DNA from: JAEUKA01 sp035328405
Lineage (GTDB): Bacteria; Myxococcota_A; Polyangia; Palsa-1104; JAEUJZ01
DNA length: 64,000 bases
NCBI GenBank assembly: GCA_035328405.1
Contig: DAOLIT010000017.1
Coordinates: forward strand, 1 to 64,000
Direction: 5' to 3'
Below, piece after piece: positions 36,001 through 42,799 of this stretch. The notes beneath the pieces are model-generated. The model saw only the letters and a list, made by a program, of their open reading frames with translations. It did not search any database and was not told the DNA's origin. The position numbers were made by a program, and so were the translations under genes. The first letter of the stretch is position 1. Each line of letters begins with the position of its first letter.

Positions 36001-36937
36001 GCCCGATGTGCTCGCGTATTCCGAACCGCTCATCGCCGTCGCGCCCGATGAACAAGGCCAGCCCCTCTTTTTCATCGATCCGGTGTATCGCCACAGTCCG
36101 ACCGGTCTCATCAGGCCGCTTTTGCGTGGGGCGCAGGCGTTGCGCGTAAAAAACGATCCATCGCTGCCCAAAATCGATGCTGTGCAGCAAGTCACGGTCC
36201 CCCTTTCGCCCACAGGAGGCGTGCCGCCCCGGTTGCTTTCAGCACTGTCCTCGGGAACGCCCGGCCAGTCGCTTTTGCCGATGCTGTCGGACCGCCGGAA
36301 AGTCGAGTTTTTTGCCGAGCTTGAGGCGACAGGTGCCGCCCAGGTCCGGGTTCGCGAAAGCCTGACCGGCGTGTTGGCCAGCGAATGGCGTGATCAGGTC
36401 GAACACGTTGCCGAGGACAAATTGCGAAAAATGCTCGAACAACGCGCGCTCGGTTTCTATTTTCCGGGCGCAAGCCTGGCGTCGCTCAACTACGGGCCGC
36501 TCGACCGCGAAGATGACGAATTGGTGATCGAGTACCGCTTCAGCGTGCCTCAGCTTGCGCGACAGAGGGTGTCCCAAAGTGGGCAAAAGGAACTCGTGTT
36601 GCCCGTTCCGTATCCGCTTTTGCTGGGTCGGCGCTATGTCACCGTGCCCCAACGAAAGCTCCCTTTGCTCATCGGGTACGTGACCCCGAGCACGCTCGAA
36701 GCCCACATCGCGTTGCCCAAGGGTGCGCGGGTCGTGCAGCTTGCGGAACCTGTGGAATTGCAAGGGTTTGGTCGTTACAACCGCAGTGCCCGAGCAGAAA
36801 CGGACAAAGTTACGTTGCGCGTCCAAACCGAGCTTTTGCGGAAAAGAATCCTGCCCGACCAATACCCCGCGTTCGTCGAATTTGCCGCCCGCACCGACGT
36901 GGCCGAAGAAGCCTTCGCCCTCATCGCCGTCCCCTAA
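33023..36937 (+). CDS. TPR/DUF3857/transglutaminase-like lipoprotein with decayed active site
   Basis: A 1304-residue paralogue of the preceding protein and a likely lipoprotein (lipobox LLLGLGC). It has the same general order: beta-rich module with an HTFFRVSDERPVPLTVE block, TPR-like repeats (about 370-650), DUF3857 (about 665-800, beginning YRLDGKDIVRAFEARRG) and a transglutaminase-like region. In that region the catalytic Cys motif GDC is missing; the matching stretch is REGRREVLLLALLA (E958 on), and the His site reads YSEPLIAV. Only the Asp (FFIDPVYRH) survives. It is therefore predicted to be non-catalytic, perhaps a partner or regulator of the first. GTG start at 33023 with GGTGGG upstream. 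Confidence 0.82.
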   Translation: MSKQNQLFFLLLLGLGCAKVSSGTGSFEKSPPLEAQVAELSKTIEHTPNPTPEQVSELGLLLLVSGQGQPAQKRLDAAVSQGQTDSLTMLGAALAAQEAGAVGLSHERLLAFLEQAVKREPTDPWSPAVAELATHRLLAQGPLGLGAAEDKLRQKRLAQLWEKRAQLPLEAQQFLGALLGQSLRLSGEESAARKVDVERGCPPTLYVSGPHGHFPQLDVRTPWPSDKPAADPSLASYKVRSGLGCSLQVQGLPSRPGVFSVHTFFRVSDERPVPLTVETGGTPWALHVDGERTFHDTAPVSRRYFSLRLSPGWHTVSVKLGVAGSNHVQVALPGVSFYEGEPRQAPRPAPGSVSLEERKLAPLPVAQTRVQGALRALLGMQQAYFSGDTDEGLALAEAHVSETPRFSALRTVYANLLLADPNRPDRLARDRARSQLKVALLHNPNLLTARLAYARLLLQDEKAALAQEVLDANPQEVAPIWQTELLRHRILKARGFLVEARAALDAAQKLGPSSCSLLDHVADFRREEQDDRGYLQAAQAFSSCNPYADRFAESLLSAGRLEEAQAEFERLRELEPENQAVLRGLVRVQVARKALGPAVATLLRLRELAPARSQHFLDLANLFVERNQPENALRELQTGLSELPDSPELAKANKAVTQKDVLDPYRLDGKDIVRAFEARRGVYSGESAVLVLDRTVMRVFPRGERLSLTHNIIRVLTKEGIDRYGEVHIPDGAEVLKLRTIKADGTIREPEEIPEKDTVSAPSLEVGDYVEYEYLDRDSSSAIAPNGFLGERFYFASADAPLDRSEYLLITPKNMPLQIDLRGPLDEKGNRTVPTVNKREEGDLSLLFWQRTQIARTQPEQPVDQGQVDDFTPSVRVGSGVMLSGYVNQFRERRYRSLRQNHELKELALKVGGSPDASPETPKSQFARAKALDAWVRKNIHSGGSFDEPASSILARREGRREVLLLALLATAGIPAETWLVRPENNPKLEGPLPDVLAYSEPLIAVAPDEQGQPLFFIDPVYRHSPTGLIRPLLRGAQALRVKNDPSLPKIDAVQQVTVPLSPTGGVPPRLLSALSSGTPGQSLLPMLSDRRKVEFFAELEATGAAQVRVRESLTGVLASEWRDQVEHVAEDKLRKMLEQRALGFYFPGASLASLNYGPLDREDDELVIEYRFSVPQLARQRVSQSGQKELVLPVPYPLLLGRRYVTVPQRKLPLLIGYVTPSTLEAHIALPKGARVVQLAEPVELQGFGRYNRSARAETDKVTLRVQTELLRKRILPDQYPAFVEFAARTDVAEEAFALIAVP

Positions 36938-36990
36938 TTCATCAGGAACATCCAAGGTCCTGATCGCACTCTGTTTGGATTGGGAATGGA

Positions 36991-37701
36991 CTAAAAGCGA
37001 TAGCCGAGGCCGACCCACACATTCGGCCCGACCGTGACAGTGTTCTGGCTGTGTTCATCCGGTCGCACGGAGGTCAAATCGATTCCGATGGTTCCCACCA
37101 AGAACAGAGCTCGGTCGCCCTCCCACTTGACGAGATCAATGCTCATTTCCGCCCCAAGTCCCGATAGAAGTGCGAACCCCCACATGTCCCGCGTCGCGTA
37201 CCGAATCAACATCGCACGCACAAACGGAGGGACCGTCAGATCGACGCCCAGACGTACCCGCGAACCGATGGGAAACAACAGTCCCAAAGCAAGCGATGGT
37301 TTGAACAACGGCAGACCAGATAGCGTACTTCCCCCCTCGATCCGCAGCCGCACCGTGATGTCCATCCACCGTGTCAGGACACCTGCCCGCATTTCGACGC
37401 CACCGGATAGAAAAGGGGTCTCAAACAGGTATTGAAATGATCCGCCTCCCACTACCGCCAGCGACCGCTTGGATCGGCCCGATTGCACGGAAGGTTGTGG
37501 TACCGGAGGAGCTTCAGAATGAGGGGCAACAGACACCCCCGAAGTTGTCATTCCTGTTGTCGTTTCGGTTGTAGTAGCGGCTCCTGTGGCTGGCTGTGAC
37601 ACATCACCTGACGGTGCAGGAGCACCACTCTGTCCGTAGACGTTCTGGGACGACAAAAGGACTGGAAACATCACCGTACACAACAGGCGAATTATGGACA
37701 T
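36991..37701 (-). CDS. Small outer-membrane beta-barrel protein, unknown function
   Basis: A 236-residue exported protein: signal peptide (MSIIRLLCTVMFPVLLSS, cleaved near VYGQ), a Thr/Pro-rich linker (about 25-75), then a compact barrel-like domain of alternating strands ending in GYRF, a typical C-terminal aromatic. No specific family is recognised. It overlaps the preceding cysteine-rich gene by ten bases on the same strand, so the two are probably made together. Confidence 0.6.
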   Translation of the reverse strand: MSIIRLLCTVMFPVLLSSQNVYGQSGAPAPSGDVSQPATGAATTTETTTGMTTSGVSVAPHSEAPPVPQPSVQSGRSKRSLAVVGGGSFQYLFETPFLSGGVEMRAGVLTRWMDITVRLRIEGGSTLSGLPLFKPSLALGLLFPIGSRVRLGVDLTVPPFVRAMLIRYATRDMWGFALLSGLGAEMSIDLVKWEGDRALFLVGTIGIDLTSVRPDEHSQNTVTVGPNVWVGLGYRF

Positions 37702-38114
37702 TGCAGCCTCCCGAGTGCTTGACAGGCTTCCCGGTCAACCGCGTAACAGGTTCCCCCATCGGCTGCGCAAGTGAGCACGCCCCCTTCGCACGTGCTGCCC
37801 GATGGAAAACTCCATTCCACCACATCACAAATTCCTGCTTGCCGAACTTCCTCGCAACTGCGTTCGCGGATGCAATGGGCAATGGCAGGCGAAAAGCTGG
37901 GATACTTGTGCTCGCAACCGCTTTCGTAGCAGTTGATGGCGGCGTGTGTCGGGCAGCAGCTGTAGATCTTTGCTGCGGCGTCTTCGCACAAGAACGTCGA
38001 GGTTGTGATGTTGCTACACGAGTGGCCGAGGCAGAGGCCCAGAGCCAAAGCAGCGATGACCGCTCTTCGTAGCTTCCGATGACCAGATTCAACGCCAAAA
38101 AGCAGCATGTACAA
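37692..38114 (-). CDS. Cysteine-rich small lipoprotein or secreted protein
   Basis: A 140-residue protein with a hydrophobic leader (AVIAALALGLCLGHSC) and 15 cysteines, most of them in the mature part in small-disulphide-protein spacing (SCC, GCEH, HCIRERSCEE). I do not recognise it. The many cysteines point to an extracytoplasmic, disulphide-stabilised fold. It overlaps the barrel gene downstream by ten bases. The start is uncertain because of an in-frame second Met at residue 3. Confidence 0.5.
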   Translation of the reverse strand: MYMLLFGVESGHRKLRRAVIAALALGLCLGHSCSNITTSTFLCEDAAAKIYSCCPTHAAINCYESGCEHKYPSFSPAIAHCIRERSCEEVRQAGICDVVEWSFPSGSTCEGGVLTCAADGGTCYAVDREACQALGRLQCP

Positions 38115-38202
38115 GATGTATCACATCCCGAAAAAACGGAGTCATGAGGAAAGCTCCGATGTTCCAGCCCAACATCCTGTGCTGGGCCGTGCTGGTCAGG
38201 GA

Positions 38203-38254
38203 TTGGGTACACCTTCTCATTGACCTGTTTGGGTACACCTTCTCATTGACCTGT
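38203..38254. repeat. 26-bp direct repeat, two abutting copies, upstream of the merR-type gene
   Basis: Two perfect adjacent 26-bp copies (core gggtacaccttctcattgac) end 27 bp before the ATG of the MerR-type gene. They could be tandem operators or the remnant end of a mobile element. The unit itself is not palindromic, unlike typical MerR operators. Confidence 0.9.
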
Positions 38255-38281
38255 GATGATTCCGCCTCTTAGATAGGGGCA

Positions 38282-39025
38282 ATGCAACCCAAAGGCATCA
38301 AAGTCAGCGAACTTGCGCGCCGGTCAGGAGTCTCGGTCGCGACCGTTCACTTCTACATTCGAGAAGGTTTGCTTCCGCGCCCCACCTGCAAAACTTCTCG
38401 AAACATGGCGTATTACGATGAATCGCTTGTCGAACGAATCCGGTTCATCCGGCGTTTGCAAGAACAGAGACACCTACCGCTCAAAGTCATCCACTCTCTG
38501 CTGTCGGGCGAAGGTTCGGGGGATGAAGCTCTGTATCCAAGTCTGATGCAGCTTGAAACACTTGCGTTGCCGTCGATGGATCGCGAAATCCGGGGTGAAA
38601 CGCTCACGAGATCTGCGCTCCTGTCTCAAACAGGAATTGAACCGGACGACCTGACAGATTTGATCAAAATGGGAATCCTGACCCCCATAACAGAGGGAAC
38701 GACTGAAGCAGTAGCAGGCGCAAAGGAGTCCTTTTCTCCTGTGGATGTCGCGATTGTGGAAACGATTGCGCACGCTCGGAAAATGGGGTTTTCGCGCAAC
38801 CTGTTTCCAGCGAGTGACCTCGCGCTTTACCAACACGCTTTGTCACGTCTTCTCGGAGAGGAGGTCCCCCTTTTGGCCAAGCGGTTGCGTGGTTCCACGT
38901 TGTCTGTAAATCCCGAAAAAATGCTCCATGCTGCGATCTATTTGATGGGTCAACTCCTGCTTCAGCTTAGGCGAAAGTTGATCCTGGATTTGGTTGCAGA
39001 ACTGTCCGTCCGTTCGCGCGGATAG
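38282..39025 (+). CDS. MerR-family transcriptional regulator
   Basis: A 247-residue regulator. The N-terminal winged helix is clear: KVSELARRSGVSVATVHFYIREGLLP, then YYDESLVERIRFIRRLQEQRHLPLKVI. The remaining 150 residues are helical with no metal-binding Cys cluster, so the ligand is probably a small molecule or a protein, or absent. It faces the ABC ATPase gene (convergent, stops three bases apart). A 26-bp tandem repeat sits just upstream. Confidence 0.85.
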   Translation: MQPKGIKVSELARRSGVSVATVHFYIREGLLPRPTCKTSRNMAYYDESLVERIRFIRRLQEQRHLPLKVIHSLLSGEGSGDEALYPSLMQLETLALPSMDREIRGETLTRSALLSQTGIEPDDLTDLIKMGILTPITEGTTEAVAGAKESFSPVDVAIVETIAHARKMGFSRNLFPASDLALYQHALSRLLGEEVPLLAKRLRGSTLSVNPEKMLHAAIYLMGQLLLQLRRKLILDLVAELSVRSRG

Positions 39026-39028
39026 CGT

Positions 39029-40627
39029 CTACGAAGCCACCGCAGTTCCAACGCCAGCCATCCATTCTCCCAACTGTTCTCGAGACACGGGCCGTTCTGG
39101 ATCGTTTTCAATGTGCGTCACAAGTTCGCCGCGATACATCACATACAACTCGTCCGCCAACGCTTGTAGTTCCGACAATTCCGAAGACACGAGCAGAATC
39201 GCGCAGCCTTTGTCGCGCGCGGCGAGAAGCGCCTCAGAAATCGCCTCAATGGCGCCCAAATCCACACCCCGCGTAGGTTGTGCCGCCAACAACACTTTCG
39301 GAACAGAGTCCCCCATGTTCAACGCACGCGCGAGCAACAATTTTTGTTGATTTCCGCCGGACAAAGACTGCGCCACCGCTTCAGGTTGCGCGGGTCGTAC
39401 GTCCGCATCTTCCAGGACCTTTTCCGCCTGTCTATGAAGTTTTTGTGCATCCAAAAACATCCCAAACGGCCCCTTGCAGAATCGTTCTTCGTGTCCGAGC
39501 AGCAGGTTTTCCGCCAGCGTTCCCAAAAGGACCAAACCATGTTTGTGTCGGTCTTCCGGTACGAGCGCAAGACCAAGCTTGAGGCGCGCATCCGTCGGTG
39601 CCGTTGTCACATCCCGCGACCCAAGACAGATCGTTCCAGACTTGCAAGGAAGAAGCCCCGCAATCGCTTCGATCAGCTCCCGTTGACCGTTCCCCAACAC
39701 GCCCGCGATGCCCACGATCCGAAAGGGGGCCACATTCAGAGACACCCCCCTCACCCATGTCACCCCATCCCGTTCGACGCAAAGATTCCGTATCGAAAGT
39801 GCTGGGGGAACTGCGGCGGACCCAGGCGCCTGTGTCCCTCCGTTCCATTGTCCCGTCACAGAATGAGTGCGCACGACTGGTTTCAAGGCGCGACCCACCA
39901 TGGCGTGCGCCATCTTGGACACCGAAAAATCACGCTGCTCTAGTTCTGTCACGACTCGACCCCCACGCATGACCACGGCGCGATCTGCGGTGTGCAACAC
40001 CTCATCCAGTTTGTGGGTCACAAGCACCATCGCCCGCGCGATTCCGTCGTTTTGTGCAAGCAAACCGCGCAGCGAAGCCAGCAACCGTTCCGCCTCTTTC
40101 GGTGTCAACACAGCCGTCGGTTCGTCCAGCAAAAGCACCCTCGCCCCCCGATACAGTGCTTTCAGAATTTCGACCCTTTGTGCCTCTCCCACCGATAGTT
40201 TTTCCACCACTCGAGTCGGGTCCACCGAAAGACCATGCTTTTCCGCCAGCGCGGCCACTTCCTCATTGGCTTTCTTTTTTTTAAGCCACACGCCAAACCG
40301 CGTCGGTTCCTTTCCCAGCACGATGTTCTCTGCCACCGTCAGCGTCGGCACGAGCAAGAAATGCTGATGAATCAGCCCAATTCCCGCTGCGATGGCCCGT
40401 TCTGGCGACGGAACGACTTGCTGCCCACCATAAAATACGTTTCCCGAGGCCAGCGGACACAGCCCATACAGCGCGTGCAGCAGCGTGGACTTTCCCGCCC
40501 CATTTTCGCCGAGCAGCGCGACCACCTCGCCTGGCGGAATCGCCAACGACACTCGATCATTTGCAAGCTTTTGTCCGTAGGCCACGGAAACAGAATCCGC
40601 CAAAACCAGCGGTGTAGACGCGCTCAT
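39029..40627 (-). CDS. BMP-family (nucleoside/sugar type) ABC transporter ATPase, double nucleotide-binding domain
   Basis: A 532-residue ATPase with two nucleotide-binding domains, like RbsA or NupO/YufO. The first is fully conserved (GENGAGKST, LSVGEAQRVEI, LLLDEPTAVL). The second has the degenerate Walker A common in this class (GVLGNGQRE), an LSGGNQQK signature and LLAAQPTRGVD, the form typical of basic-membrane-protein/nucleoside importers. It would power uptake of nucleosides or sugars, but no permease or binding protein gene is adjacent, so it may be an orphan. Start ATG 40627 rather than the TTG two codons earlier. The palindromic repeat array lies 46 bp upstream. Confidence 0.87.
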   Translation of the reverse strand: MSASTPLVLADSVSVAYGQKLANDRVSLAIPPGEVVALLGENGAGKSTLLHALYGLCPLASGNVFYGGQQVVPSPERAIAAGIGLIHQHFLLVPTLTVAENIVLGKEPTRFGVWLKKKKANEEVAALAEKHGLSVDPTRVVEKLSVGEAQRVEILKALYRGARVLLLDEPTAVLTPKEAERLLASLRGLLAQNDGIARAMVLVTHKLDEVLHTADRAVVMRGGRVVTELEQRDFSVSKMAHAMVGRALKPVVRTHSVTGQWNGGTQAPGSAAVPPALSIRNLCVERDGVTWVRGVSLNVAPFRIVGIAGVLGNGQRELIEAIAGLLPCKSGTICLGSRDVTTAPTDARLKLGLALVPEDRHKHGLVLLGTLAENLLLGHEERFCKGPFGMFLDAQKLHRQAEKVLEDADVRPAQPEAVAQSLSGGNQQKLLLARALNMGDSVPKVLLAAQPTRGVDLGAIEAISEALLAARDKGCAILLVSSELSELQALADELYVMYRGELVTHIENDPERPVSREQLGEWMAGVGTAVAS

Positions 40628-40673
40628 GCGCAATACAGAACAACTTTTCCAAAACCCTGCAAGAAGAACGCTA

Positions 40674-40891
40674 GATGAAGGCTGTTCAAACAGGGTCGCT
40701 GGTCTGTTTGAAGAGGATGAAGGCTGTTCAAACAGGGTCGCTGGTCTGTTTGAAGAGGATGAAGGCTGTTCAAACAGGGTCGCTAGTCGATCGGAAGAGG
40801 ATGAAGGCTCTAAAAAACGGTGTCGCTGGTCTGTTTGAAGAGGATGAAGGCTCTAAAAAACGGTGTCGCTGGTCTGTTTGAAGAGGATGAA
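40674..40891. repeat. Palindromic 42/43-bp tandem array, left part
   Basis: Units start at 40674, 40716, 40758 (42 bp each), 40800 and 40843 (43 bp each); a sixth is cut by the gap. Units 1-2 hold a perfect 9-bp inverted repeat TTCAAACAG...CTGTTTGAA around a 10-base loop; unit 3 has lost the right arm; units 4-5 replace the left arm with ctctaaaaaacgg and keep the right arm. The change from 42 to 43 bp breaks any reading frame, so this is not coding. Confidence 0.9.
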
Positions 40892-40991
40892 NNNNNNNNN
40901 NNNNNNNNNNNNNNNNNNNNNNNNNNNNNNNNNNNNNNNNNNNNNNNNNNNNNNNNNNNNNNNNNNNNNNNNNNNNNNNNNNNNNNNNNNN
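40892..40991. other. Assembly gap (100 N)
   Basis: Exactly 100 N inside the repeat array, the usual placeholder for a gap of unknown size. The sequence either side belongs to related repeats. Confidence 0.98.
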
Positions 40992-41096
40992 GGCTCTAAA
41001 AACAGGTGTGTAGGGTCGAAAAAAGACCGCGCGTGGGTTTCAAACAGGTGTGTAGGGTCGAAAAAAGACCGCGCGTGGGTTTCAAACAGGTGTGTA
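40992..41096. repeat. Tandem array, middle part (second unit type)
   Basis: A bridging piece (ggctctaaaaacaggtgtgta) joins the ggctctaaaaa element of the left array to a second unit type. Two exact 42-bp copies (41013-41054, 41055-41096) then follow. Each unit holds GGTC-gaaaaaa-GACC and the same ttcaaacag half-site as the left array. Confidence 0.88.
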
Positions 41097-41196
41097 NNNN
41101 NNNNNNNNNNNNNNNNNNNNNNNNNNNNNNNNNNNNNNNNNNNNNNNNNNNNNNNNNNNNNNNNNNNNNNNNNNNNNNNNNNNNNNNNNNNNNNNN
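41097..41196. other. Assembly gap (100 N)
   Basis: A second run of exactly 100 N within the same repeat region, interrupting the 42-bp units. Copy number across it is unknown. Confidence 0.98.
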
Positions 41197-41280
41197 GGGT
41201 CGAAAAAAGACCGCGCGTGGGTTTCAAACAGGTGTGGAGGGTCGAAAAAAGACCGCGCGTGGGTTTCAAACAGGTGTGGA
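41197..41280. repeat. Tandem array, right part
   Basis: Two further 42-bp units (41197-41238, 41239-41280) of the second type, ending gtgtgga instead of gtgtgta. A partial unit (gggtcg) follows at 41281. Bases 41287-41368 are unique sequence with no gene. The array is downstream of glmU and upstream of the ABC ATPase on the minus strand. Confidence 0.9.
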
Positions 41281-41368
41281 GGGTCGGCTAACGAAGGGGG
41301 TGGCGGTGTGTTTCCTGCCGATTTGCAGGGGTGGGACAGGACAGCTTTTGAGGAGGCGAGGGGTTTGG

Positions 41369-42784
41369 TTAGGGGGTTTTGGCTTTGCGGGCGGCGAAGC
41401 GGGTGCGGAGAAGCTTTGCGGCACCGGGTTTGTCCTTTTGGGGGACTCGGGAGACGGCGAGGGCACCCTCGGGCACGTCGTGGGTCACGGTGGTGCCTGC
41501 GGCGATGATGGCGTCCTTGCCGACGCGGACAGGGGCGACAAGTTGGGTGTCTGAGCCGATGAAGACGCCGTCCTCGATGAGGGTGGGGTGTTTGGCAAAG
41601 CCGTCGTAGTTGCAGGTGATGGTGCCGCAGCCGATGTTGACGTTGGCACCAATCTGGGCGTCGCCAAGGTAGGTGAGGTGGTTGGCCTTGCTGCCCTGGC
41701 CGAGGTGGGTCTTTTTGAGTTCGACGAAGTTGCCGACGTGGGCGTCTTCGGACAGAACACTGCCGGGGCGCAAATGGGAAAAGGGGCCCAGGTGGCAGCG
41801 AGACCCGATGTGGCTGTCTTTGGCCACGGTGTAAGGGCGGATGTGGGTGCCAGCTTGGACAAGGACGTTTTCGAGGACGCAGCCCTGCTCTAGGACGCAG
41901 CCGGGGCCGATGCGGGTCTGGCCGCGCAGACAAACGCCGCCCCACAGCTCGGTGTCGGGGCCGATCTCGACGGTGACATCGACGTGGGTGGTGGCGGGAT
42001 CGACAAAAGTGACGCCGGCGAGCATGTGGGCGCGGTTTGTGCGGGCGCGGAGCTTGTCGCACGCTTGGGCCAAGTCGGCGCGATCGTTTACGCCAAAGAC
42101 TTCGTCGGGGGCAGCGGTCACGGCGGTGATGGTTTCGCCCTGGTTTCTGGCAATTTCGAAAAGGTGCGTGAGGTAGAGCTCGCGGGTGGCCGGGCTTTGG
42201 GTGATGTGGCGGAGGGCGGACAAGAGAAACTGGGCGTCGCACAAGTACATGCCGGCGTTGACCTCGCACAGAGCGCGCTCGGCGGGGGTGGCGTCTTTGT
42301 GTTCGACGATGCGGTGGACGTGGCCGTCTTGGCGGACGATGCGTCCGTACCCGGTTGGATCGAGAAGGGTGGTGGTGAGGAGGCCGAGCTTGCCGGTCGT
42401 GGCGGACAACAGGCGCTGCAAGGTCTCGGTGGTCAAAAGGGGAGTGTCGCCGTACAGAATGAGGACTTTGCCGCCGCGTGCGGCGAGTTCGGGGAGCTTT
42501 TCAAGGCCGCAACGAACGGCGTCGGCAGTGCCTTTTTGCTCGGGCTGGAGGGCGAAACGCAGGTCGGTGAGGGCGTGGGGACTTGTTCGGACGGCGGCCT
42601 CGACGGCTTGGGCTTGATGGCCTACGACGATGGAAACGGCAGACACGGCCAACGGTGGAAGCGTGGAAAGGACGTGGTCGAGGAGGGTTCGCCCGCCCAA
42701 CGGAAAAAGAACTTTGGGGCGGGAGGAACGCATGCGGGTGCCCTGGCCAGCAGCGAGGACGAGGGCGTAAAGAGGGGTGTTCAT
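41369..42784 (-). CDS. glmU: Bifunctional UDP-GlcNAc pyrophosphorylase / GlcN-1-P acetyltransferase
   Basis: A 471-residue GlmU, which acetylates glucosamine-1-phosphate and then couples it to UTP, giving UDP-GlcNAc for peptidoglycan and LPS. N-terminal uridylyltransferase: LAAGQGTRM nucleotide loop, QPEQKGTADAV and YGDTPLL. C-terminal left-handed beta-helix with hexapeptide repeats and the acetyltransferase block SKANHLTYLGDAQIG, where H369 is the catalytic base, then NVNIGCGTITCNYDG. It is 15 bp downstream of ettA, so the two are likely co-transcribed. Confidence 0.96.
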   Translation of the reverse strand: MNTPLYALVLAAGQGTRMRSSRPKVLFPLGGRTLLDHVLSTLPPLAVSAVSIVVGHQAQAVEAAVRTSPHALTDLRFALQPEQKGTADAVRCGLEKLPELAARGGKVLILYGDTPLLTTETLQRLLSATTGKLGLLTTTLLDPTGYGRIVRQDGHVHRIVEHKDATPAERALCEVNAGMYLCDAQFLLSALRHITQSPATRELYLTHLFEIARNQGETITAVTAAPDEVFGVNDRADLAQACDKLRARTNRAHMLAGVTFVDPATTHVDVTVEIGPDTELWGGVCLRGQTRIGPGCVLEQGCVLENVLVQAGTHIRPYTVAKDSHIGSRCHLGPFSHLRPGSVLSEDAHVGNFVELKKTHLGQGSKANHLTYLGDAQIGANVNIGCGTITCNYDGFAKHPTLIEDGVFIGSDTQLVAPVRVGKDAIIAAGTTVTHDVPEGALAVSRVPQKDKPGAAKLLRTRFAARKAKTP

Positions 42785-42799
42785 GGGCGAAAACCTGTC

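Noticed and set aside
40626..40838. Open frame with a 14-residue repeat (DEGCSNRVAGLFEE type) in the left array
   Set aside because: The frame comes from the 42-bp period; the next units are 43 bp and break it, and the arms form a DNA palindrome.
40674..41280. CRISPR array
   Set aside because: Units abut with no unique spacers and no cas genes are nearby.
40853..42269. Open frames running through the N gaps
   Set aside because: They read across placeholder N and the glmU antisense, so they cannot be real.
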